Positions 8,365 through 17,514 are shown, counted from the first letter of the stretch. The stretch is DNA of 46,890 nt from SXRF01 sp038043465 (GCA_038043465.1 JBBTBX010000018.1:1-46890), one strand, 5' to 3'. Numbers and translations are program-made. The notes: generated by a model not told the origin, from the sequence alone.

Positions 8365-9571
8365 TCAATTCCTGTAATATATTTTGTAGGCGCACACGCG
8401 CAGCCGGAAGTTTTTTCCCATGCGGCGCAAGCAGCGAATGTTCCAAGAAATAGCCTGTAAGCTGCATTCCCGCAAGGGTTTCTTTATGATCGGGGTTCGG
8501 GGAGAGGGAACAAGAAAATTCCCTCTCCCGCTTGCGGGGGAGGGTTAGGGAGGGGGAGGTTAATTGGTTTGAAGGGGACTTCTTTAAATGTTCTGAGATT
8601 AAAGTTAGTACTCCCTCTATATTTTCCATTACATCATTATTCCAGAAGCGTAGAACTTCATATCCTTTATGGTTTAGAAATCTTGTGCGGGCTTCATCAT
8701 ATTCAATTTGTTCAGAATGTTGACCGCCATCTAACTCAATAATAAGATTTTTTTCCAGACATACAAAATCAACAATATATTTTTCATCAATAGGGTATTG
8801 CCTACGGAATCCATAGCCTTCAAAACGATGAGCACGGAGATGATACCAAAGTTTTTTTTCGGTTTCGGTTTGGTTGGTACGGAGCTGCCTTGCATATTCT
8901 GTGAGGTTTACTTCCCCCTCCCTAGCCCTCCCCCCTTCGGGGAGAGGGGATTTTCTTGTTCCATCTCCCGCTTGCGGTGGAGGGCTAGGGAGGGGAAGTA
9001 GGAAACTTGGCAAAGGCAACATCTTATCCTTATAGGGTTCGCCAGCTTCTCTACAAACTGCTCTACCGGATTTTGGAGAGACATAGATTAAATCATCGGT
9101 TACGCCAGTTGCCGCACATTCGCTTAAATCCAGCCCGAAACCGCTTTCGGCAAGTAGTGAAACTTCATATTTAACGTAAGTCCGCTGCCAGTTGTCACTG
9201 GCGGTAAGTGTGTGCAGGAATTCATGAAGGGCAGAAAATAACTTAGGGTAGGGGTGACGTTCGGGCAGCGCTATTTCGGTGATGGTGCAGGCGGCAGAAA
9301 GTGCTGCAAGTTTACCCTCATCCTGCATAATGTGGGCGGCGTGGGCTTCCAGTAATTCTAATTTAAATGTGCCAAGCTGCTGTGAAAGTCGCGCCTGCCA
9401 ATGGCTGCTTACTACATTTCCGGATTGCACGATGCCGCGATTGTTTTTGGAACCAGCCGAGCGTACAACGCCAGCGAAAACTCCGTGTTCTCGCGCCAAA
9501 ACTCTCACAACAGCACTGCTTTCCCCGTATTTTCGGGAAGAAAGAATTATGCTTGCGTCGCTCCAGTGCAT
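8345..9571 (-). CDS. recO: RecO with in-frame DUF559 endonuclease insertion
   Basis: RecO loads RecA in the RecFOR repair pathway. This copy is 408 aa, against about 240 normally. Residues 1-185 are the OB-fold and first helical part (MHWSDASIILSSRKYGES start; GRAVCREAGEPYKDKMLPLP). Residues about 363-408 are the normal RecO C-terminus (LAGMQLTGYFLEHSLLAPHG). Between them sit low-complexity peptides from REP-like repeats and a complete DUF559 (Vsr-like PD-(D/E)XK) domain at about 222-327 with intact DFVCLEKNLIIELDGGQH and VLRFWNNDVMEN. Everything stays in one frame. The ATG at 9571 is four bases after the uvrA stop, with AGAGGAAA upstream; an ATG at 9664 would lie inside uvrA. Whether RecO function survives is unknown. 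Confidence 0.85.
   Translation of the reverse strand: MHWSDASIILSSRKYGESSAVVRVLAREHGVFAGVVRSAGSKNNRGIVQSGNVVSSHWQARLSQQLGTFKLELLEAHAAHIMQDEGKLAALSAACTITEIALPERHPYPKLFSALHEFLHTLTASDNWQRTYVKYEVSLLAESGFGLDLSECAATGVTDDLIYVSPKSGRAVCREAGEPYKDKMLPLPSFLLPLPSPPPQAGDGTRKSPLPEGGRAREGEVNLTEYARQLRTNQTETEKKLWYHLRAHRFEGYGFRRQYPIDEKYIVDFVCLEKNLIIELDGGQHSEQIEYDEARTRFLNHKGYEVLRFWNNDVMENIEGVLTLISEHLKKSPSNQLTSPSLTLPRKREREFSCSLSPNPDHKETLAGMQLTGYFLEHSLLAPHGKKLPAARVRLQNILQELNATEIV
8496..8560. repeat. REP-like repeat, proximal border of DUF559 insertion
   Basis: GC-rich CCCTCTCCCGCTTGCGGG...AGGGTTAGGGAGGGGG unit with its own short palindrome (CCCGC/GCGGG). A 39-bp core (8519-8557) is identical to 21731-21769 near arnC. 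An inverted partner lies at 8908-8950, on the other side of the DUF559 coding part. The repeat is translated here as part of recO. Confidence 0.8.
8908..9000. repeat. Double REP-like repeat, distal border of DUF559 insertion
   Basis: Two units back to back: an inverted copy (about 8908-8950) and a direct copy (about 8961-9000), separated by a shared ttttcttgttcc block. The inverted copy and the following block mirror 8496-8560, so the DUF559 segment sits between inverted repeats. Both units are translated within recO (peptides such as LPSPPPQAG and SPLPEGGRARE). Confidence 0.75.
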
Positions 9572-9575
9572 ATTC

Positions 9576-12419
9576 CTATGCCGCTTTCCTCTTTTTAAGC
9601 AATGGAGCGAGGTATTTTCCAGTGGCGCTTTCTTTGCAGGCGGCGACAGTTTGCGGAGTTCCACTCACAACTACTTTCCCGCCCTTATTACCACCGCCTG
9701 GCCCTATATCGATTACCCAGTCTGAGGTTTTTATTACATCCATATTATGCTCAATAACCAACACCGTATTACCAGTATCCACCAGCTTATGCAGAACATC
9801 GAGCAGCTTGGCGATGTCGTTGCTATGCAGTCCGGTTGTCGGTTCATCGAGTATGTATAAAGTCCTACCAGTGGCGCGTTTGGAAAGTTCTTTGGCAAGT
9901 TTTATGCGCTGCGCTTCACCGCCTGAGAGTGTGGTTGCCGATTGTCCGATATGGATATAACCGAGACCGACTTCCTGCAGAGCCAGCAGTTTCTCACGGA
10001 TAGAAGGTTGTGCGGAGAAAAAGCCAACGCCTTCATCCACAGTCATTTCCAGAACTTCAGAGATTGATTTGTCTTTGTATTTTACTTCAAGTGTTTCGCG
10101 GTTATAGCGTTTGCCGTGGCAGACATCACATTTCACATAAACATCAGGCAGAAAATGCATCTCGATTTTTATCATACCGTCGCCCTGGCAGGCTTCACAG
10201 CGACCGCCTTTGACGTTAAATGAGAAACGTCCGGAAGCATAGCCTCTGGCTTTTGCTTCGGGAAGGGCGGCGAACCAGTCACGGATAGGAGTAAATGCTC
10301 CGGTGTAGGTTGCCGGGTTGGAACGTGGAGTGCGTCCGATTGGCGATTGGTCAATTTCGATTATCTTATCGATAAATTCCAGTCCGGTTATGCTGTCATG
10401 GATTCCTGGCATATCGCGGCTGCCATTCATTTTTTTGGAAATTGCTTTATATAATGTTTCTATAATCAACGAAGATTTGCCACCACCAGAAACTCCGGTT
10501 ACCGAAGTAAAAGTTGCCAGTGGAATATCTACGCTGATATTTTTCAGGTTGTTTGCCCGCGCGCCATTTACGGATATTTTCTTATGTTTGGTAAAAGGGC
10601 GGAGCTTGTCGGGAATGGGAATGAATTTTTTACCGCTTAGATACTGCCCAGTTATGCTTTTCGGATTTTTTGCTACTTCAGCAGGTGTCCCTTCAGCTAC
10701 GATTTGCCCGCCATGGATGCCAGCAGCAGGGCCTATGTCAATAAGATGATCGGCTGCACGCATGGTATCTTCATCATGTTCTACCACGATAACTGTGTTT
10801 CCTAAGTCGCGCAGGTGTTTAAGCGTGTGCAGCAGCCGTTCATTATCGCATTGGTGCAGACCGATTGAAGGCTCATCCAGCACATATAGCACTCCAGAAA
10901 GACCCGAGCCGATTTGTGAAGCAAGGCGGATGCGCTGCGATTCACCACCCGATAGCGTTCCCGATTCACGTGACAAAGTCAGGTATTCCAACCCTACATT
11001 CACCAGAAACTGCAAGCGTTCACGGATTTCTTTGAGAATTTTCTCAGCGATTTGTTGTTGTTTTTTGCTCAGCTTTTTATTGATATTTCCGAACCATTCA
11101 TGTGCTGTATCAATAGTAAACTGTGTAACTTCACCAATATGCAGATCCCCGATTTTAACACATAGTGCCTCTTTTTTAAGGCGGTGACCACCGCAAGTAT
11201 CACAGGCATGTTCATTCTGGAATTTACCCAGTTCTTCCCGCGCCCATTCACTGTCAGTTTCTTTCCAGCGACGCTCAAGGCTTGGTATAACACCTTCAAA
11301 GGGCTTGTTTACTGTGTAGTTCCGCGCACCATCGGCATAGGCTATCTTTATAGGTTCTTCGCCGGAGCCATATAAAATTATTTCCTGTATTTCCTTTGTC
11401 AGTTCGCGGAATGGTTTGCTCAGGCTGAAATTATAATGCTTTGCCAGCCCATCAAAAGTCTGGATGAAATATTTGCTCTGGCTGCTTGCCCACGGAGCGA
11501 CTGCCCCTGCCATCAGCGTTTTGCTGCTATCAGGAACTACCAGATCAACATCAAAAGCCATCTGCATTCCCAGCCCATCGCAAGTTGGGCAAGCACCATA
11601 CGGGCTGTTGAAAGAAAACAGGCGCGGTTCAATTTCGGAAATAGTAAAACCCGATACCGGACAGGCGAATTTGGAAGAAAGGGTGAAGCTGGTTTTGTCG
11701 TTTAGGTTTTCTACGGTGATTAAGCCGTTACTTATTCCCAGCGCGGTTGCAATACTGTCGGCAAGGCGGTTTCCTAGTTCTGAATTAATAACAATTCGGT
11801 CAACCACCACGTCAATATCGTGTTTTTTGTTTTTATCAATGGCAGGTAATTCGCCTATTTCATGAATTTCACCGTCGATTTTCAGCCGTTGAAAACCTTT
11901 TTTCTTCAGTTCGGCAATTTCTTTTTTATGTTCGCCTTTATGTCCACGCACGAATGGAGCGAGCAACAATATTTTTGTGTCCTCTTTAAGTTCCATAATG
12001 CGATCAACCATTTGTGAGATGGTCTGGCTTTCTATGGGAAGACCGGTGGCAGGGGAGTATGGCACGCCCACGCGGGCATAAAATAAGCGCAGATAGTCAT
12101 AAATTTCGGTAACTGTGCCAACTGTGGAGCGCGGATTTCGCGAAGTGGTTTTTTGGTCAATGGCAATGGCAGGTGATAAACCGTCTATTGATTCCACGTC
12201 TGGTTTATCCTGAATATTAAGGAATTGGCGGGCATAAGACGAAAGACTTTCCACATAACGGCGTTGACCTTCGGCGTAAATCGTATCAAACGCCAGCGAT
12301 GATTTTCCAGAACCGGAAGGGCCAGTAATTACCACCAATGCATCACGCGGAATATCAATATCAATATTTTTAAGGTTATGTTCTTTAGCTCCGCGCACGC
12401 GGATAAAATTATCGGTCAT
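9576..12419 (-). CDS. uvrA: Excinuclease ABC subunit A
   Basis: Damage-recognition ATPase of nucleotide excision repair. It is full length (947 aa). It carries two ABC modules: first Walker A GPSGSGKS at residues 33-40, first signature LSGGESQRIRLASQIGSG followed by LYVLDEPSIGLHQ; second Walker A TGVSGGGKSSL, second signature LSGGEAQRIKLAKEL followed by LYILDEPTTGLH. Zinc-finger cysteine pairs are visible (CPTCDGLG, CDTCGG, CEACQGDG, CDVCHG). The start is the ATG at 12419. It is the first gene of uvrA-recO-parC; the recO start follows its stop by four bases. The upstream region contains GACTAGTGCC-like imperfect repeats, but I see no clear LexA box. Confidence 0.95.
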   Translation of the reverse strand: MTDNFIRVRGAKEHNLKNIDIDIPRDALVVITGPSGSGKSSLAFDTIYAEGQRRYVESLSSYARQFLNIQDKPDVESIDGLSPAIAIDQKTTSRNPRSTVGTVTEIYDYLRLFYARVGVPYSPATGLPIESQTISQMVDRIMELKEDTKILLLAPFVRGHKGEHKKEIAELKKKGFQRLKIDGEIHEIGELPAIDKNKKHDIDVVVDRIVINSELGNRLADSIATALGISNGLITVENLNDKTSFTLSSKFACPVSGFTISEIEPRLFSFNSPYGACPTCDGLGMQMAFDVDLVVPDSSKTLMAGAVAPWASSQSKYFIQTFDGLAKHYNFSLSKPFRELTKEIQEIILYGSGEEPIKIAYADGARNYTVNKPFEGVIPSLERRWKETDSEWAREELGKFQNEHACDTCGGHRLKKEALCVKIGDLHIGEVTQFTIDTAHEWFGNINKKLSKKQQQIAEKILKEIRERLQFLVNVGLEYLTLSRESGTLSGGESQRIRLASQIGSGLSGVLYVLDEPSIGLHQCDNERLLHTLKHLRDLGNTVIVVEHDEDTMRAADHLIDIGPAAGIHGGQIVAEGTPAEVAKNPKSITGQYLSGKKFIPIPDKLRPFTKHKKISVNGARANNLKNISVDIPLATFTSVTGVSGGGKSSLIIETLYKAISKKMNGSRDMPGIHDSITGLEFIDKIIEIDQSPIGRTPRSNPATYTGAFTPIRDWFAALPEAKARGYASGRFSFNVKGGRCEACQGDGMIKIEMHFLPDVYVKCDVCHGKRYNRETLEVKYKDKSISEVLEMTVDEGVGFFSAQPSIREKLLALQEVGLGYIHIGQSATTLSGGEAQRIKLAKELSKRATGRTLYILDEPTTGLHSNDIAKLLDVLHKLVDTGNTVLVIEHNMDVIKTSDWVIDIGPGGGNKGGKVVVSGTPQTVAACKESATGKYLAPLLKKRKAA

Positions 12420-12634
12420 TTGTTGAGTAATCCAAATTATATGGTTAAACCAGAGGAACTGACGAGTCTAGCACGAGACTGGCACTAGTCAAATAGCAAC
12501 TCTGGCACTACCTTAAACTTGCCAAACTTAAAGACAACCAAAAAATAAAATATACCATCCATTTGCAATATAACAGAAATAATCAAATTTGTGCTTATTA
12601 TGATGTTGTCGCGAATAATTAACAATTTAGAGTG

Positions 12635-12663
12635 TTGACACAAATTAATTATTCTTGTACAAT
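12635..12663 (+). promoter_or_regulatory. Strong sigma70-type promoter
   Basis: A perfect -35 (TTGACA, 12635-12640), a 17-base spacer and a near-consensus -10 (TACAAT, 12658-12663) lie about 50 bases before the metalloprotease start. A Shine-Dalgarno-like AAAGG at 12703-12707 precedes the ATG at 12715. Confidence 0.75.
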
Positions 12664-12714
12664 AAAAGCCAGTTAATATAGCGTTTTCGTATGCAGTAAA
12701 GTAAAGGTAGTAGT

Positions 12715-13644
12715 ATGGCTTTATCAATGGCAATGATGAATGCAATTAAATCATCTCAAATTGTGGATTTGTCATGGGTTAATAGTGGTAGCGCGAGTTC
12801 TAATTCTGCTGATACACCAAGTGCTATCACAGTTAGTCATAGAAAGGAAGTAACACCAGAATCTGTAGATGCTCAGAGGTCTGATAGCGTTGCCAGTTTA
12901 GATAGTAGAGCAAAAGAACCCCATAGTGATATTAAACGACTTAATGACGTAGAGGGTATTAATCCAAAGTTTATTGAAGTTTATGAAAAATTGGCAAAAA
13001 GAATGGGTATATCTCCACCTCCTCCAGTTTATGTAAAGGACAGTGGCGATGTGGGGCTTTCAGCTGGGCTTACAAAGAAAGGTGAGCCAGTTATTGTTAT
13101 GTCGTCTAAAGACTTGTTATCAAAACCTGATGAAGTTTTGTCTGCCATGGCACATGAACTGCAGCACATTATAAATGGGGATGGAAAAACTCACTCTATA
13201 GTGGAACAATGGAATCATGACAAGACAGGATCACAAATATATGACGAAATGATCAAAAGGGAATTAGGAGCGGATAATGGGGTTGCCGTTTTGTGTGATC
13301 CTAGTGCGTTTAAGAGGCGTAGAGAATCATCGTTCCAAGAAGAAGGTCATATATTAATGAAAGATATGGATAGTGGTGAAGTTAGTAAAATAAAACGTCC
13401 CACTAGCCATCCATCGGATCTGGAAAGAATGAAAACAGCAGACGAATTGCCGAAAAACACAGAGGGTTGTATTGCTGTTCCGCCTGACCTTAAGTCTATT
13501 GTTGTGGAGTCGAAGCCAGCACTCTCTCCTGAAGAACAGAGAAGGGCAGAGGAGGTATTCAAAAGTATGGGGATTGGACATAATGAAATTGTACCCCCTA
13601 GAATCCCTACGCCATCTGAGAAAGGGGCTACGATGGGACGGTAG
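12715..13644 (+). CDS. Soluble M48-like zinc metalloprotease
   Basis: A 309-aa protein with the zinc-protease motif HELQH at residues 147-151 and a downstream RELGAD (Glu183 as third zinc ligand, Asp187 typical of the M48 'ExxxD' helix). SHPSDLERMKTADEL matches the M48 'HP...ER' segment near the end of the fold. Unlike HtpX-type members it has no transmembrane helices or signal peptide. The first 65 residues are Ser/Ala-rich and disordered-looking, and the C-terminus is a Pro-rich tail. It stands alone, convergent with the cckA-like gene, behind its own strong promoter. It could be a cytosolic quality-control protease or a translocated effector; the sequence does not decide. Confidence 0.7.
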   Translation: MALSMAMMNAIKSSQIVDLSWVNSGSASSNSADTPSAITVSHRKEVTPESVDAQRSDSVASLDSRAKEPHSDIKRLNDVEGINPKFIEVYEKLAKRMGISPPPPVYVKDSGDVGLSAGLTKKGEPVIVMSSKDLLSKPDEVLSAMAHELQHIINGDGKTHSIVEQWNHDKTGSQIYDEMIKRELGADNGVAVLCDPSAFKRRRESSFQEEGHILMKDMDSGEVSKIKRPTSHPSDLERMKTADELPKNTEGCIAVPPDLKSIVVESKPALSPEEQRRAEEVFKSMGIGHNEIVPPRIPTPSEKGATMGR

Positions 13645-13656
13645 CCTGAGTAAGAA

Positions 13657-15207
13657 TCACCCGGTAACCTCTTTGATTTTGCTGGCTAATTGTTTGAGGG
13701 TGAAAGGTTTTGCAAGGAAGTTAAAGCTGCGTTCGGCACCATAGTTATTAACAAATACATCTTCAGCGTAACCGGAAATGAATATCACCTTCACATTAGG
13801 ATAGTCTGGAATTATTTTCTCAATCATAGTAGGGCCAGTCATTCCCGGCATAATAACATCAGTAACAATAACTTCAACCTCACCGCCATGCTGTTGCATC
13901 AGTTCAATTGCAGTTTCAGCGCAATCAGCCTCTAGCACAGTATAACCCTTGTTTCGCAATGCTCGCCCCGCAAAGATACGCACTGGTGTTTCATCTTCCA
14001 CCAATAAAATAGTACCCTTACCAGTTAAATCAACATTATCTGATTTTTCAGTTGCGGCGGTTTCAGCGACAGTTGCAGCAATTGCCTCATGCTGAGCGAT
14101 ACTTGGGAAAAACAGGCTGAAATTTGTGCCTTCATTTTCTTTGCTGGCAACATAGACATAGCCACCAGTCTGTTTAACAATACCAAATACTGTGGATAGC
14201 CCAAGACCAGTGCCGGAGCCAACTTCTTTGGTGGAAAAGAATGGCTCGAAAATTTTCTGCATAAGCAGTTTTGGAATCCCGCAACCAGTATCAATAACCT
14301 CCACCAGCACATAATCACCCTCAGCTATGGTGGAATCTTCCTCGGACGGGGCTATTAAATCCTTAGGTAGGGGGTGGGTTCTATCTATATGGCATTTGCT
14401 GGTGCGGATGGTAAGAGTTCCACCGTTCTTCATCGCATCACGCGCATTTACCGCGAGGTTTATTATAACCTGCTCTAATTGCCCCTGATCTGCCCTTACC
14501 CGCCCGATATCACGTCCATGCGTCATTTTCAGTTCGATATTCTCACCAATAAGCCGACGCACCAGATTCGCAAGATCCGCAAGCACATCGGTTAGATCAA
14601 TAATTTTTGGTTGCAAGGTCTGTCTGCGGGAAAAAGCAAGCAACTGCCGCACCAGATTTGCTGCGCGGTTGGCATTCTGTTTAACCTGCATTATATCGGC
14701 AAATGACTGATCACCGGCGGGATGGCGCATAAGTAATAAATCACAAAAACCAATCATGGCGGTAAGCAGATTATTGAAATCATGGGCAACACCACCGGCA
14801 AGCTGACCAACTGCCTGCATTTTCTGAGAATGAGCAAAACGCATCTCAAGATTTTTTTGTTCGGTTACGTTAATCAGGTGCAGCATCAGTATCTTTTTGT
14901 CTTCACTAACTAACAAGCTGGAATATGCCGATACGATAATTTCACTATTGTTAGGAATGGTAAGTGAAAAAAACTCGGTTTCAGGAGCTGCGTTCCCATT
15001 CAGAAATTTCTTTAAAATAGCTTCTGCTTCAGCCTTCTTATCTTCAGAAATAATATCCAGAAAAGGAATTGGCATGCTGGAAGAAGCAATGGAATTATAG
15101 GTCAAGGCATGGAAGGCAGGATTGCAGTTGATTATATTGCCGGAAGAATCAAGCATGGCAATGGCAATAGGCGATAAATCAATGTAAATGCTGAAATCTT
15201 TATTCAT
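13657..15207 (-). CDS. cckA: CckA-like hybrid histidine kinase (soluble half)
   Basis: A 516-aa hybrid kinase of the cell-cycle CckA type, which feeds phosphate through ChpT to CtrA in alphaproteobacteria. Domains: PAS (about 5-115), dimerisation/H-box with QLAGGVAHDFNNLLTAMIG (phospho-His at about 142), ATPase (INLAVNARDAM N-box, DTGCGIP, GTGLGLSTVFGIVKQTGG), and a receiver with phospho-Asp in TDVIMPGMTGP (about Asp450) and a conserved Lys in LAKPF. Typical CckA proteins carry N-terminal membrane helices and further PAS domains; these are absent here but found in the gene directly upstream (15323-16375). The start is the ATG at 15207 with AGAAGAG upstream. Confidence 0.85.
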   Translation of the reverse strand: MNKDFSIYIDLSPIAIAMLDSSGNIINCNPAFHALTYNSIASSSMPIPFLDIISEDKKAEAEAILKKFLNGNAAPETEFFSLTIPNNSEIIVSAYSSLLVSEDKKILMLHLINVTEQKNLEMRFAHSQKMQAVGQLAGGVAHDFNNLLTAMIGFCDLLLMRHPAGDQSFADIMQVKQNANRAANLVRQLLAFSRRQTLQPKIIDLTDVLADLANLVRRLIGENIELKMTHGRDIGRVRADQGQLEQVIINLAVNARDAMKNGGTLTIRTSKCHIDRTHPLPKDLIAPSEEDSTIAEGDYVLVEVIDTGCGIPKLLMQKIFEPFFSTKEVGSGTGLGLSTVFGIVKQTGGYVYVASKENEGTNFSLFFPSIAQHEAIAATVAETAATEKSDNVDLTGKGTILLVEDETPVRIFAGRALRNKGYTVLEADCAETAIELMQQHGGEVEVIVTDVIMPGMTGPTMIEKIIPDYPNVKVIFISGYAEDVFVNNYGAERSFNFLAKPFTLKQLASKIKEVTG

Positions 15208-15223
15208 ATACTCTTCTCATTTC

Positions 15224-15295
15224 AAGAATTGGCTTCGTTAACCTTCGACTCGTGTAGTTTTTCTACACTTCGCCTCGGTTGTCTAGCCAATTCTT
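15224..15295. repeat. 72-bp imperfect palindrome between the two CckA halves
   Basis: Outer arms are 11-bp perfect inverted repeats (aagaattggct at 15224-15234 and its complement at 15285-15295). Inner pairs are aacc/ggtt (15240-15243, 15277-15280) and gtgtag/ctacac (15252-15257, 15263-15268), closing on a T-rich loop. It lies in the 115-base gap between the membrane PAS gene and the kinase gene. It may act as a terminator or attenuator, or be a Rickettsia-type palindromic insertion. Confidence 0.7.
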
Positions 15296-15322
15296 AAACT
15301 GCTTTGAGTATAATGTTTTTAT

Positions 15323-16375
15323 CTACCAGGAATCTTTCTGATTTTTATTGGAGTAATCGCCTGTAGAATTTTCTCTGATCTGATGGAGGAATGCAGCATA
15401 ACCAATTATAGCACCTTTTTCGTCATACATTGCCTTTTGTTCTATTGATGCCTTAACATGCCCTCCGATTTTTCTCTGTAAGCTCACCTCTCCATAAAAA
15501 TTCTTAAGTTCAGGAACAGATATATCCAGCCCTGTCTGCGAAATTATGTCTTTCAGAGATAATGCTCGTTCTACCATTTCATCTTCATCAAAATCAAGCC
15601 ATTGTTCCAATGTTATATTGGCGTAGGTGATATTGCCAAAAAGATCGATTATGTATGCGCCAACATCCATACTGTCAGTGATATAGGAGAAGAGCCCAAG
15701 ATTGTTTTTATTAAATACAGGTGTTTTGTCATTAGTTGGGATCTCCGGGCCAAGCACACGCTTCTCCACAAACTCACGACCGCGCAGCAGCATATATCCC
15801 CTTGGCCGTGTAATAGGCTCGAAAGACATCATAATTCTGTGATGCTGTTTTTTGCTGTCAGTAAGGTCAAACACAACATTGCCACGCACATAACGTTCAA
15901 TGGCGCTGAAAACATTTATCTGCTCTTCTTTTGAGACATGCCCTTGCTCAAGAATAATGCCAATGTCCCGGCGCGTTTCTTTATACAGATTTGGCAGCAT
16001 TTCATGCAATGTCTTGCCAATGTAAACTATAGTGCCGTCATTTTTAATTATTATACATATCTCATTATTATGGGAAATAGCCGCAGCAAACAAGGCGTTC
16101 TGGAATTCTGTTGCCAGCACCAGATCACGGCTTCGCTGCACTGTATAGACAACATACGTACCTAAAACACCGAGCAAAACAAAGAGTATCTGGCTGAATA
16201 CTATCAGGTCTTTTACCATGACACTAAGGAATACAGCTATCGGAAGTACTGAAGCAAACATCATTATCAGCGTTTGCCACATCGGCCTTCGTGTACGCAC
16301 CACAAAATCCTGGCGACCATCTAAGCTAGTGGCGTTGTTTCTATATGATAAAATCTCGGTGAAGCGAATAGTCAT
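15323..16375 (-). CDS. Membrane PAS-domain protein, probable CckA sensor half
   Basis: A 350-aa protein with two membrane helices near the N-terminus (about residues 32-82), then two PAS-like regions: one around 95-200 (IIIKNDGTIVYIGKTL, later ITRPRGYMLLRGREF) and one around 225-335 (GAYIIDLFGNITYANITLEQWLDF...). It has no histidine-kinase core or output domain. The CckA-like kinase starts 115 bases downstream in the same direction. Together the two genes reproduce the membrane-PAS-PAS-PAS-kinase-receiver order of CckA, so a gene fission is likely; the alternative is a stand-alone sensory partner. The C-terminus (ENSTGDYSNKNQKDSW) looks like disordered read-out. Confidence 0.65.
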   Translation of the reverse strand: MTIRFTEILSYRNNATSLDGRQDFVVRTRRPMWQTLIMMFASVLPIAVFLSVMVKDLIVFSQILFVLLGVLGTYVVYTVQRSRDLVLATEFQNALFAAAISHNNEICIIIKNDGTIVYIGKTLHEMLPNLYKETRRDIGIILEQGHVSKEEQINVFSAIERYVRGNVVFDLTDSKKQHHRIMMSFEPITRPRGYMLLRGREFVEKRVLGPEIPTNDKTPVFNKNNLGLFSYITDSMDVGAYIIDLFGNITYANITLEQWLDFDEDEMVERALSLKDIISQTGLDISVPELKNFYGEVSLQRKIGGHVKASIEQKAMYDEKGAIIGYAAFLHQIRENSTGDYSNKNQKDSW

Positions 16376-16446
16376 AACTAACTGTTACCCATTATGAAAT
16401 AATTATATAGAATACTAGAAAGATATTAAAAAAGCACAACATGTTT

Positions 16447-17514
16447 TTATGTTTTTTTGCCTTTGAGCTGATATACATAGGAAATAATTTTTGCCACAGC
16501 TTCGTAATGGGTGAAAGGGATTTCTTTATCAAGGTCGGTTGATGCAAACAGGGCGCGGGCTAGCGGCGGGTTTTCTATTACCGGAACATCATTCTCTTCT
16601 GCAATCTCACGAATTTTAAGCGCGATTAAATCCTGACCCTTTGCCACCACTGTCGGCGCGCTCATTGTATTTGTATCATATTTGAGTGCCACGGCAAAGT
16701 GGGTTGGGTTGGTTATTACTACATCTGCTTGTGGAACTGCCGCCATCATCCGGTTGCGCGCCCTTTCCATACGCAGCTGGCGCAGACGCTGCTTCACCAT
16801 CGGGTCACCTTCCGATTGTTTATATTCATCCTTTAATTCCTGCTTGCTCATCCGCAGGGATTTCATATGCTGGAAACGCTGGAAGATAATATCGAACAAT
16901 GCGATAAAAAACATGGCAATAACCACGCCGATAGCTATTCTTTTAGCAAGCATCCATAGGAACAGAAGCATGTTTTCAGTGCTTTGATTGGGCAGTTGGC
17001 GGATATGTGTAAGTTCCGGATAAACTGCCATGAAAGCAACAATTCCAACCAATACAACTTTGATGATATTTTTTGCAAAATCTACCAAAGAGCGAATGGA
17101 AAAAATGCGACCAAAACCGGCGATAGGAGAAATTTTATTCAGTTTGGGCAGCATTGGTTCGGCAGATAGAACAAAGCCATGCTGGAGGAAACTGGTAGCT
17201 ATTGCCGAAATTATGGAGGCAAGTAAGGGCAGGGATATTATAGCAAATCCACCAAATGCCAGTTTGTAGAGTATCAGGCTTAATCCCTTTTGGTCGGCGG
17301 CCAAGCTATCGGCATCGCTAAGGAATGGGGCGAGGAGATTTTTTGTATCGCGCAATATAGGGGGCAGGAACCATGCAATTGTTATCGCAAGAACCATTAG
17401 CATAAAAAAATTGCCCAGCTCTTTTGAGTTGGCAAGATTACCTTTTTCCCGTGCCTCATCTAACTTTTTCTGCGATGGGTCTTCGGTTTTACTGTCTTTG
17501 TCCTCATCAGCCAT
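16447..17514 (-). CDS. flhB: Flagellar export switch protein FlhB
   Basis: Inner-membrane component of the flagellar type III export gate that switches substrate specificity. It is 355 aa. The acidic N-terminus has the family's KTEDPSQKKLDEAREKGN signature, followed by four hydrophobic segments. The cytoplasmic domain contains the autocleavage motif NPTH at residues 269-272, then VPVIENPPLARALF. It follows fliR by 30 bases on the same strand; fliR-flhB is a standard pairing. The window holds no other flagellar genes, so the rest must be elsewhere. Injectisome homologues (YscU/SpaS) are the alternative family; the local pairing fits flagella better. Confidence 0.93.
   Translation of the reverse strand: MADEDKDSKTEDPSQKKLDEAREKGNLANSKELGNFFMLMVLAITIAWFLPPILRDTKNLLAPFLSDADSLAADQKGLSLILYKLAFGGFAIISLPLLASIISAIATSFLQHGFVLSAEPMLPKLNKISPIAGFGRIFSIRSLVDFAKNIIKVVLVGIVAFMAVYPELTHIRQLPNQSTENMLLFLWMLAKRIAIGVVIAMFFIALFDIIFQRFQHMKSLRMSKQELKDEYKQSEGDPMVKQRLRQLRMERARNRMMAAVPQADVVITNPTHFAVALKYDTNTMSAPTVVAKGQDLIALKIREIAEENDVPVIENPPLARALFASTDLDKEIPFTHYEAVAKIISYVYQLKGKKT

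Noticed and set aside
12485..12745. 86-codon minus-strand ORF upstream of the metalloprotease
   Set aside because: Overlaps a clear promoter and ribosome-binding site; composition is that of AT-rich spacer.
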